DNA from: Erythrobacter sp.
Lineage (GTDB): Bacteria; Pseudomonadota; Alphaproteobacteria; Sphingomonadales; Sphingomonadaceae
DNA: 64,000 nt
Reading direction: 5' to 3'
Assembly: GCA_025698865.1 (NCBI GenBank)
Contig: JAILWQ010000002.1
Span: 208,385 to 272,384, forward strand
Shown here: positions 18,678 to 26,535 of the stretch, piece by piece
Numbering within the stretch: the stretch's first letter is position 1
Layout of the letters: each line of letters starts with the position of its first letter
The notes under the pieces: model-generated
The model's input: only the letters and a program-made list of their open reading frames with translations
What the model was told of the DNA's origin: nothing
Databases searched by the model: none
Translations under genes and position numbers: made by a program

Positions 18678-21355
18678 CGATCGATCTCCATCGTTTCGCC
18701 AAGAGCGGCCTGCCAAGCGGCCGCAATCCCGCGCCGCGCCGAGGCGATCGCGGGAAGCAAGCGGTCGGGCGAATCCAGCCCGGCCTGCTGCGCCAGCACC
18801 TCTGCCGCGACGCGGCCGGGCATGGCAAGGTCCGGGGCGAGCAGGCGCCCGCCGACGAGAAGGCGGGTAAGCAGGCGATGCGCCTCGACCAGATCGACGG
18901 GCAGGCTGCCCGCCGCCACCAGCTCTCCGAGCGCAGAGGACAAATCCGGCACGAGCGCCGTCCGGTCGCGCAATTGCAAGTAGTGGATCAGGAATTCCAG
19001 ATCGACGAGCCCGCCGCGCAGCAGCTTGACGTCGAGCTCGCCCCGCGCAGGCTTGTGCGCCGCCATCTCGCCCCGCATGGCCAACACGTCCTCGCGCAGC
19101 TTTGCAGGATCTCGGTCGCGGGACAGCACGCCCTCGATGATGCGGCCGAGTTCGGCGGCGCTCTCCTCGGGTCCGACAAGCACGCGGGCGCGGCACAGCG
19201 CCATGTGCTCCCAGGTCCAGGCATCCTCTTGCTGGTAACGCGCGAAGCTCGACAACCCCGATGCCAGCGGCCCCTGCGCGCCCTGCGGTCGAAGGCGGGT
19301 ATCGATCTCGTAGAGCGCCCCTTCCGCCGTCGGCACGCTCAACGCGGCGGTCACGCGCTGGGCGAGGCGGTTGTAATAGAGCGTCTGGCCGAGCGGCCTC
19401 GGCCCATCGGCTTCGCCCTGCGCGCTTTCCGCAAAGAGGTAGATGATATCGAGGTCGGAGGCATGGGTGAGCGCCCCTCCGCCCAGCCTGCCGAGGCCGA
19501 GCACCAGCAATCCGCCATTCTCGAACCGGCCATGCCGCTGCGCGAACTCGTCCGCCGCCGCGTGAGTCGCGACCTCCAGAGCGGCCTCGGCCGTGCGCGA
19601 CAGGGCTTCGGCCACATGGAGCGGGTCCTGCACCGCCTCGACCAGTTGCATGCCGAGAGCGAAGCGGATCTCGCCGGTCACGATGCGGATGCGGTCGAGC
19701 TTCTGCTCGTATTCGTCGTCGCTCTCGCCCCGTCGCATCCGCGCCGCGATCGCCTCGACATCGCCCGGAAGGTCGAACGCGCTGTGGTCGATCAGCGCGT
19801 CGAGCAGTTCGGGTCGGCGCGCCAGTTCGTCGGCCAGCGGCGGTGCGATCGTCAGACAGTCTACCAGCAGGCCGAGCAGCGCTGGCCGCGCCTCGAGCAG
19901 GCGGAAGAAATTTATCGCCGTGGGCAGGCGCTCGATCAGGGTTTCCCAGCGGGCCAGCGCCAGATCGGGTGCCTCGGCCTGCGCCAGCGCAGCGAGAAGA
20001 TCGGGCCGCGCGGCGTCGAAGGCGGCGAGGGCCGCCGGGCTCCGCAGCGCGCGGTACTGACCGCTCGACCAGCCGGATACACGCTCGGCAAGGTCGGCTG
20101 CATTGTCGTCGGGAAGTTCGTGGGCAAGCTGCGCCAGCGGCGCTTTTTCCTGCCCCCCATCCTCGGCAAGGAGACGGTCGTAGGCTCGGGCGACCGGACG
20201 ACACGTTTCGCGCAAGGCGGCGATCATCGCCTGCCCGTCCTCTTGCCCGTCCAGCCGCGCGACGTTGTCGAGCGCGTCTCCGTCGGGAAGGCTGTGCGTC
20301 TGGCGATCGTTCACCATCTGCAACCGGTGTTCGGCGACTCGAAGCCGGTCGTAGCTTTCGCCGAGCAGCCGCGCGTCCTCGCGCTCGATCCGCCCGGCAT
20401 TCGCCAGCGCATCGAGAGCAGCGCGCGTTCCTCGGCAGCGGAGCGAGGCATCGCGTCCGCCGTGAATCAGCTGGTGCGTCTGGGCGAAGAACTCGATCTC
20501 CCGGATCCCGCCCCGCCCGAGCTTCAGATTGAAGCCGGGCGCTGGCTCGGTCGGGCCCGCCTGCCGGTCGCGGATGCGCGCGGTGAGGCGGCGCACCTCG
20601 TCGATGGCGCCGAAATCGAGACTGCGCCGCCATACGAAGGGCCGGATAGTCTCGAGAAATTCCTCGCCGGCCGCGATGTCTCCGGCGCAGGCGCGGGCGC
20701 GGATATAGGCCGCGCGCTCCCAGGCGAGGGCGGAGCTTTCGTAATGAGTCGTCGCCGCGCCCAGAGAGATCGCCAGCGGGCTGACCTCCGATGCCGGCCT
20801 CAGCCGCAGGTCGACGCGGAAAACGTAGCCGTCCTCGGTCACATCGGACAGCAGGCGGACCACGTCGCGGGCATAGCGCTGCGCCGCCTCGCCCGGCTCG
20901 TCGCGCGCGCGGCGCGGCAGGCGTTCGGGATCGAACAACAGGATCGGATCGATGTCGGAGCTGTAATTGAGCTCGCCCGCCCCGTGCTTGCCAAGCGCCA
21001 GCGCGATGAACCCTTCCGGCTCGGCATCGGGCACGCGCCGCACAATGGCATCAGCGATGGCGCGGGCGAGCGCGCGGTCGGCCAGCGCCGTCAGCTCTTC
21101 CATGACCTGCGAGAGCGGAAAGGCGCCGGCGAGATCCCCCACCCCCAACACCAGCGCCAAGGCACTGCGCTCGCGCCGCAGGGCCACGGCCACATCCGGC
21201 TCGTCGCTTCCCAGAGCCTTGGCCCGCTCCAGCGCTTCGGCCCCCTTCCCCGCCTCCAGCATCCCGGCCAGTTCGGGGAAGCGGTCGAGCATTCGCGACA
21301 GGAACGGCGAATGGGCGCGGGCCCGGGCCAGTGCGTTCGTCCAGTCGCCATCCAT
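18674..21355 (-). CDS. glnE: Bifunctional glutamine synthetase adenylyltransferase / deadenylase
   Basis: About 893 residues. It adds AMP to or removes it from glutamine synthetase according to PII signals. Two nucleotidyltransferase domains are seen: the deadenylase half with GKHGAGELNYSSDIDPILLFD (near residue 120) and the adenylylase half with LGRLGGGALTHASDLDIIYLFAE (near 660). Other GlnE blocks are FVWRRSLDFGAIDEVRRLTARI, GRGGIREIEFFAQTHQLIHGG and RPQGAQGPLASGL. The start is taken at MDGDWTNALARA. The frame stays open upstream to 21466 through a GGGCGA repeat that would encode an Ala-Leu run; I consider that noncoding. A 4-base overlap couples it to bcp. Confidence 0.95.
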   Translation of the reverse strand: MDGDWTNALARARAHSPFLSRMLDRFPELAGMLEAGKGAEALERAKALGSDEPDVAVALRRERSALALVLGVGDLAGAFPLSQVMEELTALADRALARAIADAIVRRVPDAEPEGFIALALGKHGAGELNYSSDIDPILLFDPERLPRRARDEPGEAAQRYARDVVRLLSDVTEDGYVFRVDLRLRPASEVSPLAISLGAATTHYESSALAWERAAYIRARACAGDIAAGEEFLETIRPFVWRRSLDFGAIDEVRRLTARIRDRQAGPTEPAPGFNLKLGRGGIREIEFFAQTHQLIHGGRDASLRCRGTRAALDALANAGRIEREDARLLGESYDRLRVAEHRLQMVNDRQTHSLPDGDALDNVARLDGQEDGQAMIAALRETCRPVARAYDRLLAEDGGQEKAPLAQLAHELPDDNAADLAERVSGWSSGQYRALRSPAALAAFDAARPDLLAALAQAEAPDLALARWETLIERLPTAINFFRLLEARPALLGLLVDCLTIAPPLADELARRPELLDALIDHSAFDLPGDVEAIAARMRRGESDDEYEQKLDRIRIVTGEIRFALGMQLVEAVQDPLHVAEALSRTAEAALEVATHAAADEFAQRHGRFENGGLLVLGLGRLGGGALTHASDLDIIYLFAESAQGEADGPRPLGQTLYYNRLAQRVTAALSVPTAEGALYEIDTRLRPQGAQGPLASGLSSFARYQQEDAWTWEHMALCRARVLVGPEESAAELGRIIEGVLSRDRDPAKLREDVLAMRGEMAAHKPARGELDVKLLRGGLVDLEFLIHYLQLRDRTALVPDLSSALGELVAAGSLPVDLVEAHRLLTRLLVGGRLLAPDLAMPGRVAAEVLAQQAGLDSPDRLLPAIASARRGIAAAWQAALGETMEIDR

Positions 21356-21390
21356 CCCACCCGTCTGGCGCGCATGGCGCCGCGGTGCAA

Positions 21391-21426
21391 GGGCGAGGGC
21401 GAGGGCGAGGGCGAGGGCGCGGGCGA
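21391..21426. repeat. Hexanucleotide tandem repeat (GGGCGA, six units) before glnE
   Basis: Four perfect GGGCGA units, one GGGCGC, one GGGCGA, 36 bases in all, placed 36 bases upstream of the chosen glnE start. On the glnE strand it would read as alternating Ala-Leu codons. Slippage would change promoter or leader spacing in 6-base steps without breaking the frame. Confidence 0.85.
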
Positions 21427-21575
21427 TGCTTGCGGGGGCGTGGCTGGTCTGCAAAGACGCCGGCAACCCGCCAGACTTCAGGAAGCCTTGCGATGATCCC
21501 GACCTATCGGCGCGTGCTCACCCTTTTCCGTCCCGCTGGCGCCGCTGCTTCAACCATGACCGAAAGAACCAAGCG

Positions 21576-22550
21576 ATGACCGTTCGCCTGCCGCCCGAAT
21601 GGGCGCCCCAGCGATGGCTGTGGATCGGCTTTCCTCACGATGCCGAGGAATGGCCGGACATTCTCGGCCGGGCGCAGGAGCAGATCGCCGCTTTCGCCAG
21701 TGCCGTTGCCGATAGCGGGCAGGAGGTGCGCCTGCTGGTCCGCGACGCGGCGAACGAAGCCCGCGCACGCGAACTGACCAGCGCGGCGGTAACGCTCGAA
21801 CGGCGCGAATATGGCGATATCTGGCTGCGGGACACCGGCCCGCTGGTCCGCACAGGCGGCAGCGCGCTGCGCTTCGGCTTCAACGGCTGGGGCGGCAAAT
21901 ACGTCATGGCCGGAGACGAGACGGTCGGCGCCGAACTCGCGTCCGATGCCGGGCTGGCGGTTGAAACGGCGGACTGGATACTCGAAGGCGGCGCGATCGA
22001 CGTCGACGGCGCGGGCCGGCTGGTGACGACCGAGGAATGCCTGCTCAACCCCAACCGCAACCCCGACCTCTCGCGCGAGCAGATCGAGGAGCGGCTGCGC
22101 GAGCGGCTGGGCGTCTCGGAGATCGTCTGGCTCGGCAAGGGCCTCGTCAACGATCACACCGACGGGCATGTCGACAATCTCGCCCGGTTCGTGGCTCCCG
22201 GCGCGATCGCTCTGCCGCAAGCGAGCAGCGCGGACGATCCCCATCGCGCGATCTACGAGGACGCACGCGAGCGCGTCCAGCGGACCGGCCTGTCGGTCTT
22301 CGACATCCCCTCGCCCGGCGCGGTGACCATGGGCGGCGATATCGCCCCGGCGAGCTACATGAACTTCGCCATCACCGACGCGCTGGTCGTGGTCCCGACC
22401 TACGGATCGGTGCATGACGAGGAAGCGGTCGCGGCGATCGGGGAGCTGTTCCCCACGCGCCGAGCGATCGGCCTGCCCGCCGACGCGGTGCTGGCGGGGG
22501 GCGGCTCCTTCCACTGCGCCTCGATGCAGATGCCTCGAATCGAGCCTTAA
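21576..22550 (+). CDS. Agmatine deiminase family protein
   Basis: A 324-residue guanidino-group hydrolase (peptidyl-arginine deiminase fold). Agmatine deiminases turn agmatine into N-carbamoylputrescine. Active-site parts: Asp in DIWLRDTGP, the Glu-Gly-Gly of ILEGGAIDVDG, His in VNDHTDGHVDN, and the nucleophilic Cys in AGGGSFHCASMQMP. Start at MTVRLPPEWAPQRW, where the family homology begins; the upstream open frame is antisense to glnE. No N-carbamoylputrescine amidase (aguB) gene is adjacent, so the pathway partner is elsewhere. It is divergent from glnE across a 220-base gap that includes the hexamer repeat. Confidence 0.92.
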   Translation: MTVRLPPEWAPQRWLWIGFPHDAEEWPDILGRAQEQIAAFASAVADSGQEVRLLVRDAANEARARELTSAAVTLERREYGDIWLRDTGPLVRTGGSALRFGFNGWGGKYVMAGDETVGAELASDAGLAVETADWILEGGAIDVDGAGRLVTTEECLLNPNRNPDLSREQIEERLRERLGVSEIVWLGKGLVNDHTDGHVDNLARFVAPGAIALPQASSADDPHRAIYEDARERVQRTGLSVFDIPSPGAVTMGGDIAPASYMNFAITDALVVVPTYGSVHDEEAVAAIGELFPTRRAIGLPADAVLAGGGSFHCASMQMPRIEP

Positions 22551-22576
22551 CGCGGCGTTAGGGTTTCGGGGCGAGA

Positions 22577-22708
22577 ATGCCGGCCATGGCTCGCCTTTCC
22601 GCCCTCATCCGCACTTCGTCATCGCAGGTCGAGGAGATCGCGCGGATGGCCATGGTCGCGATTTGCGGCATGGCGCTGGTGCTGGCCGGCCCCACTCTCC
22701 CTTTCTGA
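22577..22708 (+). CDS. Possible 43-residue membrane peptide
   Basis: A short frame MPAMARLSALIRTSSSQ then VEEIARMAMVAICGMALVLAGPTLPF. It has a polar, basic N-terminus and one hydrophobic helix (AMVAICGMALVLAGP), the layout of small inner-membrane peptides. GGGGCGA precedes the ATG; a second ATG is at 22586. It starts 26 bases after the agmatine deiminase stop and ends 4 bases from the convergent TSUP gene. No family known to me; too short to be sure. Confidence 0.4.
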   Translation: MPAMARLSALIRTSSSQVEEIARMAMVAICGMALVLAGPTLPF

Positions 22709-22712
22709 AAAC

Positions 22713-23456
22713 TCAGAGCAGGCGCAGAAGCGCGGCCGCCGCCGCGGCGCAGAGCACCACGCCCACGAAGATGCGCCACGCCCGGTCGGAAATGCGCCCG
22801 TCGGCCTGCCGGCCCAGCCATGTGCCGATCAGGACCACCGGAAGCAGGAGCGCGCCCAGAAGCGCGAGGCGCCACTCCATCTCGCCGATCGCCACGCCCG
22901 AGCCGATCCCGATCGCGGCAGCGAAAGTGAAGATCAGGATCATCGAACTCTTCGCCACCTGCCGCGGGATCGCCCGGCCGACATAATAGGGCACGACCGG
23001 CGGGCCCGGCATCCCGGCAAAGCCGGTCAACACACCGGTCGCGACACCGGTCAAGGCGGTCGCTACCCGCCCCGGCTGATGGGCCTCGCGCACCGGAAAC
23101 AGGACGGCGGCAAAGGCCGACAGCGCCACCAGCGCGATCAGCAGGCGCGCGAGGTCGGGCGGCGTCGCGGCGAGCAACATCAGGCCCGGCAGTACGGTCA
23201 GCAGGACCAGCGCGAGGATCGTCCACACGCTGCGCTCGGCCTCGCGCAACAGACGCGGCATCTCGATCCCGCCGATCAGCATCGCAGTGACATTGGTGGT
23301 CAGCACCGCCTCGACCGGAGTGAGCGCCAGCGCCAGCACCGGCACGAGGATGATCGCCATGCCAAAGCCCGCGAGCCCGCGCACGAAGGAAGCGACCAGT
23401 CCGGTCAGCAGCGCCGCCGCGACTTGGAGCAGAGTGAAACCGGCGATGAACTCCAC
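22713..23456 (-). CDS. TSUP family permease (TauE/SafE-like)
   Basis: A 247-residue membrane protein with about eight hydrophobic segments and the two TauE/SafE half-repeats: LLTGLVASFVRGLAGFGMAIILVPVLAL at the N-terminus and GVATGVLTGFAGMPGPPVVPYYV in the middle. Family members export sulfite, sulfoacetate or related organic anions; the substrate here cannot be told. Its stop lies just beyond the small peptide gene and its start is 7 bases after the thrS stop, so it is probably co-transcribed with thrS and would share its attenuation. Confidence 0.9.
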   Translation of the reverse strand: MEFIAGFTLLQVAAALLTGLVASFVRGLAGFGMAIILVPVLALALTPVEAVLTTNVTAMLIGGIEMPRLLREAERSVWTILALVLLTVLPGLMLLAATPPDLARLLIALVALSAFAAVLFPVREAHQPGRVATALTGVATGVLTGFAGMPGPPVVPYYVGRAIPRQVAKSSMILIFTFAAAIGIGSGVAIGEMEWRLALLGALLLPVVLIGTWLGRQADGRISDRAWRIFVGVVLCAAAAAALLRLL

Positions 23457-23463
23457 GCGCCCG

Positions 23464-25479
23464 TCAGCTCTGCCGCAGGTCGGGCGGGGTCGCGTCCTCG
23501 CGCAGCATCGCGATCGCCTCGGCCAGCGGCATCACCTTCTGGTGCTGCTGACCCAGCGTGCGGACCGCGACGGTCCCTTCCTCGGCCTCGCGATTGCCGA
23601 CGACGAGAAGGTGCGGAACCTTGGCCAGCGAATGCTCGCGGACCTTGTAGTTGATCTTCTCGTTGCGCAGATCGCTTTCCACGCGGATGCCCGCCGCCGC
23701 CAACTGGCGTTCGACCTCGGTCGCATAGCCGTCGGCATCGGAGACAATGGTCGCCACCACGGCCTGCACCGGCGCGAGCCACAGCGGCAGCTTTCCGGCG
23801 AAATGCTCGATCAGGATGCCGATGAAGCGCTCGTAGGAGCCGAAGATCGCGCGGTGGAGCATCACCGGTCGGTGCTTCTCGCCATCCTCGCCGACATAGC
23901 TCGCATCGAGCCGTTCGGGCAGCACGCGGTCGCCCTGGATCGTGCCGACCTGCCAGGTCCGCCCGATCGCATCGGTCAGGTGCCATTCGAGCTTGGGGGC
24001 GTAGAACGCGCCTTCGCCGGGCAGTTCCTCCCAGCCATAGTCCGCGTTCGCCATGCCCGCTTCCTCGACCGCGTCGCGCAGTTCCTGTTCGGCGCGGTCC
24101 CAGTCGGCATCGGAGCCAAGGCGCTTTTCGGGGCGCAGGGCGAGCTTGATGTCGTATTCGAAGCCGAAGTTGGAATAGACAGCGTCGGCCAGCTGGCAGA
24201 AGGCGCGCACTTCCTCGACCACCTGATGCTCTGTGCAGAAGATATGCGCGTCGTCCTGCGTGAACTGGCGCACGCGCATCAATCCGTGGAGCGCGCCGTG
24301 CGGTTCGTTGCGGTGGCAGCAGCCCATCTCGCCCAGCCGGATCGGCAGGTCGCGATAGGAGGTGATGCCCTGCTTGAAGACAAGGACATGCGCCGGACAG
24401 TTCATCGGCTTGATCGCCATCCAGTCGGCATCCGGGGCAACCTTGGGATGCGCGCCGGCTCCGGTGTCGTCCACTTCGGGGACCATGTCGGGCACCGCGA
24501 ACATGTTTTCGGCATATTTGCCCCAGTGTCCGGACTGCTCCCACTGGCGCACGTCCATCAGCTGCGGCGTCTTGATCTCGCGGTAGCCCGCCCCGTCCAT
24601 CCGGCGGCGCATGTAGGCCTCGAGCTCGCGCCAGATGCGATAGCCCTTGGGGTGCCAGAAGACCGAGCCGTGCGCCTCTTCCTGCAAGTGGAACAGGTCC
24701 ATCTCGCGGCCCAGCTTGCGGTGGTCGCGTTTGGCCGCCTCTTCCAGCCGCGTCAGATGCGCATCGAGCTGCTTCTTGTTGAGCCAGCCCGTCCCGTAGA
24801 TCCGCGTGAGTTGCGGATTGTTCTGGTCGCCGCGCCAGTAAGCGCCCGCGACGCGCGTCAGCTTGAAGGCCTGCGGGTCGAGCTTGCCGGTGCTGGGAAG
24901 ATGCGGCCCGCGGCACATGTCGAGCCAGTCCTCACCGCTCCAGTAGACCGTCAGCTCCTCGTCCTCGGGCAATTCGCGCGCCCATTCGGCCTTGAACGCC
25001 TCGCCGTCGGCTTCCCACTTGTCGATCAGCTGCTCGCGGCTCCAGACCTCGCGCTTCAGCGGCTTGTCGGCCTTGATGATGCGCCGCATCTCCTCCTCGA
25101 TCGCGGGGAGATCGTCGATGCCGAAGGGGTCGCGGCTGTCGGGAGCCTTCACGTCGTAATAGAACCCGTCGGACGTCGCCGGGCCGAAGGTGATCTGCGT
25201 GCCGGGAAAGAGCGACTGCACCGCTTCGGCAAGGACGTGGGCGAAATCGTGACGGGCGAGTTCGAGCGCGTCTTCCTCGTCGCGGTTGGTGACCAGCGCG
25301 AGCTGCGCGTCGCCCTCGAACGGGCGGCCCAGATCGCGCAATTCGCCGTCCACCCGCGCGGCGATCGCCGCCTTGGCGAGACCGGGGCCGATTGCGGCGG
25401 CGACGTCGGCGGGCGTCGCGCCGGGCTCCATTTCGCGCACGGAGCCATCGGGCAGGCTGATCTTGAGCAGTTCGGTCAT
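23464..25479 (-). CDS. thrS: Threonyl-tRNA synthetase
   Basis: A 671-residue class II synthetase. Order: TGS domain ([25 protein letters not shown]), the HxxxH editing domain ([11 protein letters not shown] with the conserved His pair, and the DGFYYDV region), then the catalytic core. Motif 2 and zinc site are visible in [45 protein letters not shown], and the anticodon-binding domain is at the end ([12 protein letters not shown]). It charges tRNA-Thr and edits Ser-tRNA-Thr. The 125 bases before it hold a threonine-rich leader peptide and a terminator/antiterminator pair (separate entries), so its expression is likely set by threonyl-tRNA supply. Confidence 0.98.
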   Translation of the reverse strand: MTELLKISLPDGSVREMEPGATPADVAAAIGPGLAKAAIAARVDGELRDLGRPFEGDAQLALVTNRDEEDALELARHDFAHVLAEAVQSLFPGTQITFGPATSDGFYYDVKAPDSRDPFGIDDLPAIEEEMRRIIKADKPLKREVWSREQLIDKWEADGEAFKAEWARELPEDEELTVYWSGEDWLDMCRGPHLPSTGKLDPQAFKLTRVAGAYWRGDQNNPQLTRIYGTGWLNKKQLDAHLTRLEEAAKRDHRKLGREMDLFHLQEEAHGSVFWHPKGYRIWRELEAYMRRRMDGAGYREIKTPQLMDVRQWEQSGHWGKYAENMFAVPDMVPEVDDTGAGAHPKVAPDADWMAIKPMNCPAHVLVFKQGITSYRDLPIRLGEMGCCHRNEPHGALHGLMRVRQFTQDDAHIFCTEHQVVEEVRAFCQLADAVYSNFGFEYDIKLALRPEKRLGSDADWDRAEQELRDAVEEAGMANADYGWEELPGEGAFYAPKLEWHLTDAIGRTWQVGTIQGDRVLPERLDASYVGEDGEKHRPVMLHRAIFGSYERFIGILIEHFAGKLPLWLAPVQAVVATIVSDADGYATEVERQLAAAGIRVESDLRNEKINYKVREHSLAKVPHLLVVGNREAEEGTVAVRTLGQQHQKVMPLAEAIAMLREDATPPDLRQS

Positions 25480-25571
25480 CTCACTCGTCCGTTGTTCACC
25501 GCCGCCATGGCATAGGGCGGCGCGCAGCTAAAGCGGCGTTTCGAAGGGCAAACCGGTCCGGGAGGAAACGC

Positions 25572-25595
25572 CCACCACCCGAGACCGGGCGGCGG
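25572..25595 (-). terminator. Attenuator terminator hairpin of thrS
   Basis: On the minus strand a 10-bp stem CCGCCGCCCG / CGGGTGGTGG (two G-U pairs) with loop GTCT, followed by GCGTTTCC. It starts 10 bases after the leader-peptide stop codon and lies 92 bases before the thrS ATG. The U tract is weak (three U), so termination may be partial. Confidence 0.7.
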
Positions 25596-25629
25596 AGGCG
25601 CTGTTCAGGCCAGCACCGTCCGCCCCCGG
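25585..25629 (-). promoter_or_regulatory. Antiterminator pairing in the thrS leader
   Basis: The leader segment at 25619-25629 (minus strand CCGGGGGCGGA) can pair with TCCGCCGCCCGG at 25585-25596, 11 pairs with one bulged G. This uses the ascending arm of the terminator, so the two structures exclude each other. The segment lies inside the leader frame just after the Thr codons: a ribosome stalled at Thr leaves it free, whereas one that reaches the stop codon covers it. Confidence 0.6.
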
Positions 25630-25673
25630 CGGGGCCGGGTGGTGGTGGTAGTGGTGGTGCGCGCCTGCATCAT
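25605..25673 (-). CDS. Threonine-rich leader peptide of thrS
   Basis: A 22-codon frame: MMQAR, seven consecutive Thr codons (ACC ACC ACT ACC ACC ACC ACC, bases 25658-25638), then RPRRGRTVLA and TGA. A second in-frame ATG follows the first. Placed 126 bases upstream of thrS and immediately before mutually exclusive hairpins, it has the form of a classical attenuation leader whose control codons match the amino acid of the regulated synthetase. No Shine-Dalgarno sequence precedes it; with the promoter at 25682-25710 the mRNA would begin 0-3 bases before the ATG, so it may be leaderless, as reported for trpL in Sinorhizobium. The name and mechanism are inferred from sequence alone. Confidence 0.75.
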   Translation of the reverse strand: MMQARTTTTTTTRPRRGRTVLA

Positions 25674-25681
25674 CGAAGTCG

Positions 25682-25710
25682 CAGATAGCGACAGTCGGGT
25701 CGCGGCTCAA
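25682..25710 (-). promoter_or_regulatory. Candidate promoter of the thrS leader
   Basis: TTGAGC, 17 bases, TATCTG on the minus strand; the expected start point is at 25675-25676, 2-3 bases before the leader-peptide ATG. It overlaps the region upstream of the divergent hydrolase gene. Matches are partial (4 of 6 and 4 of 6). Confidence 0.5.
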
Positions 25711-25794
25711 CCGGTATCGCGCGAAGGGCTCGGCCATGCGGCGCCCGGCGCTCTCCCTTGCGAAGTGCGCGGAGGATCACGAGATATCGAACGC

Positions 25795-26535
25795 ATGTCC
25801 TCCACCCTCTTCCACGACCTGCCCGACGGGCGCCGGATCGCGCATCGCCACATCGAGGGCGACGGCCCGACGCTGGTATTCCTGCCCGGTTACATGTCCG
25901 ACATGGCCGGGAGCAAGGCAACGGCCCTGTTAAACTGGGCGCGCGAGCAGGGGCGCGGCTGCCTGCTGCTCGACTATTCCGGTTGCGGCGAAAGCCCGGG
26001 CCAGTTCGCCGACGGCACGCTGTCGCGCTGGGCCGAGGAAGTGATCACGCTGGTCGAGGCGAAGGTTCGGGGGCCGGTCGTTCTGGTCGGCTCCTCGATG
26101 GGGGGCTGGCTCATGTTTCTCGTCGCGAAGAAGCTCGGCGACCGCGTGGCCGGGCTGGTCGGCATCGCGCCCGCGCCGGATTTCACCCGCTGGGGACGCA
26201 CGGCGGAGGAACGCGAGCGGCTCGGCGCGGGCGAGACCCTGTTCGATCCCAATCCCTACGGCCCCGAACCGACCCCGACCCACCCCGGCTTCTTCGCCGA
26301 TGCCGAGACGAACCTCGTGCTCGATGGGGAGGTCGCGCTGGATTGCCCGGTCCATCTCCTCCACGGCCAGCGCGACGCGGACGTGCCGTGGGAGATCAGC
26401 CTGCGCCTTGCCGAAAAGCTGCGTTCGGACGCGGTAAAGGTGACGCTGGTCAAGGACGGCGATCATCGCCTGTCGCGCCCGCAGGACATCGCCCTGTTGC
26501 TGCGGACCGTGGCCCATTTGCCGGAAACCGTCTGA
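25795..26535 (+). CDS. Alpha/beta hydrolase
   Basis: A 246-residue hydrolase. The nucleophile elbow is GSSMGG (VVLVGSSMGGWLMFLV, about residue 103), the oxyanion region is LVFLPGYMSDMAGSK, and the acid and base are in HGQRDADVPWE and KDGDHRLSRPQD. The architecture resembles BAAT/palmitoyl-thioesterase-like hydrolases (ABHD10 type). Natural substrate unknown. The start MSSTLFHDLPDGRRIAHR is chosen on homology; GGAGG lies 19 bases upstream, unusually far, so a GTG at 25765 is an alternative. Its TGA overlaps the next ATG, making a three-gene run with the TPR and LLM genes. Confidence 0.88.
   Translation: MSSTLFHDLPDGRRIAHRHIEGDGPTLVFLPGYMSDMAGSKATALLNWAREQGRGCLLLDYSGCGESPGQFADGTLSRWAEEVITLVEAKVRGPVVLVGSSMGGWLMFLVAKKLGDRVAGLVGIAPAPDFTRWGRTAEERERLGAGETLFDPNPYGPEPTPTHPGFFADAETNLVLDGEVALDCPVHLLHGQRDADVPWEISLRLAEKLRSDAVKVTLVKDGDHRLSRPQDIALLLRTVAHLPETV

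Noticed and set aside
21356..21466. Extended glnE N-terminus with an Ala-Leu repeat
   Set aside because: The extra residues come from the hexamer repeat and do not resemble GlnE; MDGDWTNALARA fits better.
18878..21496. An 872-codon frame antisense to glnE, and similar long frames opposite leuS, thrS, dxs and purH
   Set aside because: Same codon-bias effect; Arg/Gly/Ala-rich translations without motifs.
25528..25737. A 69-codon minus-strand frame with HHHYHHHP, resembling a histidine leader
   Set aside because: It is the same repeat as the threonine leader read in another phase. It runs through the terminator without an early stop and no his gene follows; thrS follows.
25639..25794. A plus-strand frame beginning with a poly-Val run in front of the hydrolase
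   Set aside because: It is the antisense of the Thr leader, and hydrolase homology begins at 25795.
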